Part shown: positions 60,349 through 64,000 of the stretch, piece after piece | Numbering within the stretch: position 1 is the stretch's first letter | How the letters are laid out: each line of letters starts with the position of its first letter | Origin: VRUE01 sp963774405 | GTDB lineage: Bacteria > Actinomycetota > Thermoleophilia > Solirubrobacterales > 70-9 | Assembly: GCA_963774405.1 (NCBI GenBank) | Contig: CAVZEV010000011.1 | Location: forward strand, 1-64,000 | Direction: 5' to 3' | Length of the DNA: 64,000 nt | The notes under the pieces: model-generated | Told to the model about the DNA's origin: nothing | The model's database searches: none | The model's input: only the letters and a program-made list of their open reading frames with translations | Translations under genes and position numbers: made by a program

Positions 60349-61707
60349 ATGGCTCTGGGAGAACCGCAAAACGTTGCACCGGGTGGGGAGGCGGGTGCCT
60401 ACGACCTCATAGTCGTCGGCGCCGGCGCCAAGGCGGCCGGGATCGCGACCAAGGTGCACATCGTCAACAGCCTCGGCCTCGCCGAGATCTCGCTGCTGGT
60501 GATCGAGGGCGCCGAAGTCGCCGCCTCCTGGAAGGGGCGCAACGGCATGACCTCGGGCGAGGAGCCGCTGGCGGTGACGCCGATCAAGGACATCGGTTTC
60601 CCCTACCAGAGCCACATCGAGTTCGGCGAGGCGGGCGAGGCGATCGACGCGGCGCTGGCCCAGTTCACCTGGCAGCAGCACATGATCAGCACCCGTCGCT
60701 ACGCCCGCTGGGTCGACGCCGGCTCGCCCCAGGTGCGCCACCGCGACTACGGCGAGTACCTGACCTGGGTGCTCGAGCGGGCCGGCGAGGGGGTCGAGCA
60801 CCTCGCCGCCCGGGTCACCCAGGTGAGGCTCGACGGCGAGCGCTGGCTGGTCGAGGCCGAGACGGCAGCCGGCCGCCGGCAGCGCGCCGGCGGCGCCCTC
60901 GTCCTCACCGGGCCCGGCATCCACCGCGCCTTCCCGCACGAGCCCGCGGTCGCCGAGCGCGTCTTTCACTGCGACAGCCGCCGCGAGGAGTTCGCCCGCA
61001 TCCCCGCCGGCGAGCCCTGCGACGTGGCGATCGTCGGCGGCGGCGAGAGCGCCCTCAGCGCGACGATGTTCCTGCGCGGCATGCGCCCCGAGTGCCGCTA
61101 CACGATCTACACGCCGCTGCTGCCGATGAGCCGCGGCGAGAGCTTCCTCGAGAACCGCGTCTTCTCCAACCCCGACACGGTCGAATGGGAGTCGCTCGAC
61201 CAGCAGACCAGGCGCGACTTCGTCAAGCACTCCGACCGCGGCGTCTTCGACCCGCCCAGCCTGGCGAAGATCGCCTACGACGAGCGGGTCAGCTTCGTCA
61301 CCGGCCGCGTCACCGACGTCGGCGCCGCCGGCGGAGGGGAGGGGGTGCGGCTCGAGTTCGAGGCCCCCGAAGGCGCCGGCAACCGCGAGCACGACTTCGT
61401 CGCCAACTGCACCGGCTTCGACCTGCTGGCCCAGCTGCGCACGCTCTTTCCGGCGACGGTGCGCGAGCGGATCGAGCGCGGCTGCGGACCGATCTGGGAC
61501 CGGCCCGCCGGCAGCGAGGTGCCGATCGGCCGCAACCTCGAGCTCAAGGGGATGCGCCCCTGGCTGCACATCCCCGGCCTCGCCGGGCTCAGCCAGGGCC
61601 CCGGCTTCGCCAACCTCGGCGCCCTCGGCCTGCTCTCCAACCGCGTGCTGCAACCGCTTATGGTCGCAAATAACGAATTACTTGACAGCTATAAACCGGT
61701 CGCATAG
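60349..61707 (+). CDS. N-hydroxylating flavin monooxygenase, MbtG-like
   Basis: A 452-residue two-nucleotide-site flavoprotein: FAD at LIVVGAGAKAAGIATKV, the DIGFPYQSHIEF segment, NADPH at VAIVGGGESALSATMFL, and FVANCTGFDLLA near the end. The GAGAKA form and overall order match MbtG/mycobactin lysine N-oxygenase and SidA/PvdA relatives, which N-hydroxylate primary amines. It is the last gene of the operon, six bases after the P450. The 3' end is AT-rich because it overlaps the next promoter and contains the only in-frame TTA codon I found in the operon (61677-61679). Confidence 0.8.
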   Translation: MALGEPQNVAPGGEAGAYDLIVVGAGAKAAGIATKVHIVNSLGLAEISLLVIEGAEVAASWKGRNGMTSGEEPLAVTPIKDIGFPYQSHIEFGEAGEAIDAALAQFTWQQHMISTRRYARWVDAGSPQVRHRDYGEYLTWVLERAGEGVEHLAARVTQVRLDGERWLVEAETAAGRRQRAGGALVLTGPGIHRAFPHEPAVAERVFHCDSRREEFARIPAGEPCDVAIVGGGESALSATMFLRGMRPECRYTIYTPLLPMSRGESFLENRVFSNPDTVEWESLDQQTRRDFVKHSDRGVFDPPSLAKIAYDERVSFVTGRVTDVGAAGGGEGVRLEFEAPEGAGNREHDFVANCTGFDLLAQLRTLFPATVRERIERGCGPIWDRPAGSEVPIGRNLELKGMRPWLHIPGLAGLSQGPGFANLGALGLLSNRVLQPLMVANNELLDSYKPVA

Positions 61708-61710
61708 GGT
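61682..61710 (+). promoter_or_regulatory. Promoter of the PQQ-repeat lipoprotein gene
   Basis: A perfect -35 TTGACA (61682-61687), a 17-base spacer and a TAGGGT -10 (61705-61710), overlapping the monooxygenase stop. Transcription would start near 61717, followed by an AAGGAGGCAGG ribosome binding site before ATG 61741. Confidence 0.75.
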
Positions 61711-61740
61711 CGCCGCGACGACGAAGGAGGCAGGGGTTAG

Positions 61741-63290
61741 ATGGAGCAGTTGAGCAGGGCAAAGAGGGTCGCGGGAGCGGCGATTGGGTTGCTGGCGGTG
61801 GCGCTCCTGGCGCTGGCGATCGCCGGCTGCGGCGGCTCGTCCTCATCTGGCGGTGGCGAAGAAGCGAGCTTCACCGGCTCCGGCTATCCCGGCGTCGATG
61901 CGGCCAACACGCGCAAGGCCGACAGCACGATCGACAGCTCCAACGTCAGCTCGCTCTCGGTCGCCTGGAAAGCGAAGATTCCCGGCACCAGCAACTTCGG
62001 CAGCTACGCCTCGACCCCGGTGATCGACAAGGGCGTGATCTACTCGCAGGACCTCGCCTCCAACGTGCAGGCGCTCAGCCTCGACTCGGGCGAAGTCCTC
62101 TGGAACGCGACCTTCGAACAACCCTCCGAGGGCCCGAACGGGATCGTCGTCGCCGCGGGCAAGGTCTTCGGCGCGACCCCGACCGAAGCCTTCGCGCTCG
62201 ACCAGAAAACCGGCAACCAGCTCTGGTCGGTGAAGCTGACCCGCAACGAAGTCGAAGGCATCGACATGGCCCCTGGCTACCAGGACGGCCTCGTCTACGT
62301 CTCGACCGTCCCCGTCACCCCCGAAGCGGCCTACTCGGGCGGCGGCGTCGGCACCCTCTGGGCGCTCGACGCCAAGACGGGAAAGAAAAAGTGGCACTTC
62401 GACACCGTGCCGAGGAGCCTCTGGGGCGACACGAAGTACAACTCGGGCGGCGGGGTCTGGTACCCGCCCGCCTTCGACGGCAAGGGCTCGATGTACTTCG
62501 GCGTCGGCAACCCGGCCCCGTTCCCCGGCACCCCCGTCAAGCCCTGGGGCCAGGGCCGCCCCGGGCCCAACCTCTACACCGACTCGCTGGTCAAGATGAA
62601 CGCCAAGACCGGCAAGCTCGACTGGTATCACCAGGTCACCCCGCACGACATCTACGACTGGGACTTCCAGGGCCCACCGATCCTGATGAAGGCCGGCGGC
62701 CGGGAAATCGTCGCCGCGGCCGGCAAGTCGGGGATCGTCCTCGCCGCCGACCCAAAGACCGGCAAGGTGCTCTGGCAGGTCGCGGTCGGCAAGCACAACG
62801 GCCACGACGACGACGGCCTGCTGGCGATGCGCGGCGAAGAGGCGAAGATCGGCGCCCCGACGACCGTCTACCCGGGTGACCTCGGCGGCGTGATCGCGCC
62901 GATGTCGACCAACGGCTCGCTGCTCTTCGTGCCGGTGGTCAACAACCCGGCGCGGCTCGTCTCCGGCTCCGAAAAGGAAGAACCGGGCCCCGCCGGCGGT
63001 GAAATCGTCGCCCTCGACGCCGCCACCGGCAAGGTGGCCTGGAAGAAGAACTGGCCAGCCCGGCCTTCGGCGCCACCACCGCGGCCAACGACCTCGTCTT
63101 CGTCACCACCTACGAAGGCACGCTCTCGGCCTACAACGCCAAAACCGGCCAGGTCGTCTGGCGCGAAAAGCTGCCGGCCGGGACCAACTCCGGGGTGATG
63201 CTCGAGGGCGACACCCTGATCGCGCCCGCCGGGGTCGCCGCCTCGGCCGCCGAGACGCCGCAGATCGTCGCCTTCCGCGCCGGCGAATAG
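61741..63290 (+). CDS. PQQ-repeat beta-propeller lipoprotein, one frameshift
   Basis: About 516 residues. Lipoprotein signal LLAVALLALAIAGC, then PQQ-like propeller repeats with W/YALDAKTGKKKWHF, VLAADPKTGKVLWQV and VALDAATGKVAWKK blade motifs, related to PQQ-dependent alcohol dehydrogenases (TPHDIYDWDFQGPPILM). One frame change near 63050 precedes the last blades (FGATTAANDLVFVTTYEG, YNAKTGQVVW). Catalytic dehydrogenase residues are not certain; it may bind PQQ or be structural. Anchored outside the membrane. Confidence 0.8.
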
Positions 63291-63292
63291 GC

Positions 63293-63790
63293 CTACTGGG
63301 AGGCGACCTCGCGCAGGCGGTGCGTGTCGACGTCGTAGACGAAGCCGCGCACCGCGTCGCGATGGGGGATGAAGTCCGAGCGCCGCACGCGCAGGATCGA
63401 CTGGCGCACGTCGGCGTCGAGGTCTTTGAAGGACTCGATCGCGAAGGCGGGGGCGACGCCGGTGTCGGCCTGCAGCTCGGCGCGGAAGCCGTCGTCGCTG
63501 ACCTTCTGCATGCCGCAGTCGCTGTGGTGGATCAGCATCACCTCGCGGGTGCCGAGCAGCCGCTGGGAGATCGCCAGCGAGCGGATCACGTCGTCGGTGA
63601 TCACGCCGCCGGCGTTGCGCAGGACGTGGGCCTCGCCGTCGCCGAGGCCGAGCGCGGCGAAGACGTCGAGGCGGGAGTCCATGCAGGTGACGATCGCCAG
63701 CTGCCGGCTGGGCGCCACGTCGAGGTGTTTGTCCGCCAGCGAGGCGGCGAAGCTCTCGTTCTTCGCCAGCAGTTGGTCGATCGTGCCCAT
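63293..63790 (-). CDS. Beta-class carbonic anhydrase
   Basis: A 165-residue enzyme with zinc ligands in TCMDSRLD (Cys, with the Asp-Arg dyad) and HHSDCGM (His, Cys). It interconverts CO2 and bicarbonate. Size matches the short mycobacterial-type beta class. I chose ATG 63790 over the longer frame because conservation begins there (IDQLLAKNESFA). Convergent with the PQQ-repeat gene, two bases apart. Confidence 0.88.
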   Translation of the reverse strand: MGTIDQLLAKNESFAASLADKHLDVAPSRQLAIVTCMDSRLDVFAALGLGDGEAHVLRNAGGVITDDVIRSLAISQRLLGTREVMLIHHSDCGMQKVSDDGFRAELQADTGVAPAFAIESFKDLDADVRQSILRVRRSDFIPHRDAVRGFVYDVDTHRLREVASQ

Positions 63791-63832
63791 CGCGCCGAAG
63801 CCTAGCCTCGATAGCCCTCGGCCCGCGCGCGG

Positions 63833-63862
63833 TTGACATTCGCCGAGTTTGAGTACTAGCTT
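63833..63862 (+). promoter_or_regulatory. Promoter of the gene at the right edge
   Basis: TTGACA (63833-63838), an 18-base spacer and TAGCTT (63857-63862). A GAGAGGGGG ribosome binding site follows at about 63871. Confidence 0.65.
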
Positions 63863-63889
63863 GTGTGCGGGAGAGGGGGCAATGGGAGG

Positions 63890-64000
63890 TTGGAGGCGCT
63901 GCATGAGATTCGAGCCGAGCTGGTTGCCCGATTGAGGGCCCGGTCGGCCGAGATCGAAGACACGGTCTTCAACCGGGTCCGTGGCATGGCGGACGCGATC
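63890..64000 (+). CDS. N-terminus of an unidentified protein, cut by the window edge
   Basis: TTG 63890 opens a frame of 37 codons without a stop to the window end (LEALHEIRAELVARLRARSA, then EDTVFNRVRGMADAI), an amphipathic helical start. It resembles the N-terminal helical segment of PucR-type or sensor regulators from the same class of bacteria, but too little is present to name it. The promoter and ribosome binding site upstream support it as a real gene. Confidence 0.5.
   Translation, partial: MEALHEIRAELVARLRARSAEIEDTVFNRVRGMADAI

Noticed and set aside
58897..61653. A 918-codon open frame on the minus strand
   Set aside because: It mirrors the P450 and monooxygenase genes, reads as repetitive A/G/R/D/Q-rich protein with no family motif, and is a shadow caused by high GC.
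1..64000. CRISPR array or rRNA genes
   Set aside because: No regularly spaced short repeats with unique spacers and no rRNA-like conserved sequence were seen.

Overview
This is a high-GC window that reads as an actinobacterial chromosome, most probably class Thermoleophilia (Solirubrobacterales type). Evidence: the strong G/C third-position bias, frequent GTG/TTG starts, TTGACA-17/18-TANNNT promoters, and protein styles typical of that class, such as the secreted Ig-like domain with a CRLDGG...C core, SUMF1 and Cys-rich propeller proteins, and a PQQ-repeat lipoprotein. No ribosomal RNA, CRISPR array or complete transposon is visible. About a dozen genes are broken by one or more frame changes at positions where both frames encode conserved protein; these may be draft-assembly indels or real decay, and each is listed.

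Layout. 1-3.1 kb: decayed genes and a frameshifted methyltransferase. 3.1-4.3 kb: PadR regulator and a MazEF-type toxin-antitoxin pair. 4.3-9.9 kb: two-component system with a b-type cytochrome-like membrane protein, NYN pseudogene, truncated ZIP transporter, acylphosphatase-LigD phosphoesterase fusion, and an aldo/keto reductase lacking catalytic residues. 9.9-16.3 kb: a branched-chain-amino-acid-type ABC importer (binding protein, LivH, LivM-LivG fusion, LivF) with a Rieske oxygenase and GntR regulator. 16.4-20.1 kb: VOC protein, SDR, DUF2182 and tyrosinase. 20.2-28.3 kb: SUMF1-like / propeller / sulfatase operon, with a lower-GC metallophosphoesterase-STAND NTPase gene lying between two 367-bp direct copies of the sulfatase 3' end. 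28.3-43 kb: VapBC, DUF2855, glutamate decarboxylase, class-III-type ADH, HTH-nucleotidyltransferase pair, cupredoxin, Tat translocase, ferritin-like protein, cNMP-TrxR-like flavoprotein, DUF4143 ATPase, BrkB. 41.7-47 kb: a secreted-protein operon (CalY/TasA-like protein, Ig-like protein, 865-aa repeat protein) followed by an ECF sigma factor and a membrane partner. 47-53 kb: MMPL transporter, AbiE-like pair, hydrolase, endonuclease/phosphatase.

The most interesting region is 53.0-61.7 kb. It begins with a well-folded 73-nt tRNA whose anticodon is UAA but which has a four-base variable loop instead of the long arm of leucine tRNAs. Thirty-two bases later comes a divergent arginyl-tRNA-synthetase-like gene, then a tightly packed co-directional set: fused aminodeoxychorismate synthase (PabA-PabB), GNAT, HDAC-family deacetylase, chorismate-mutase-type protein (possible aminodeoxychorismate mutase), cytochrome P450 and an MbtG-like N-hydroxylating flavin monooxygenase. 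My inference is a biosynthetic operon for an amino-aryl amino acid or derivative with its own tRNA and synthetase paralogue, used either for tRNA-dependent acyl transfer or for coding. Three 47-bp palindromes sit at gene junctions inside this operon; two more copies lie elsewhere in the window.

The window ends with a PQQ-repeat lipoprotein, a beta-carbonic anhydrase and the start of a further gene.
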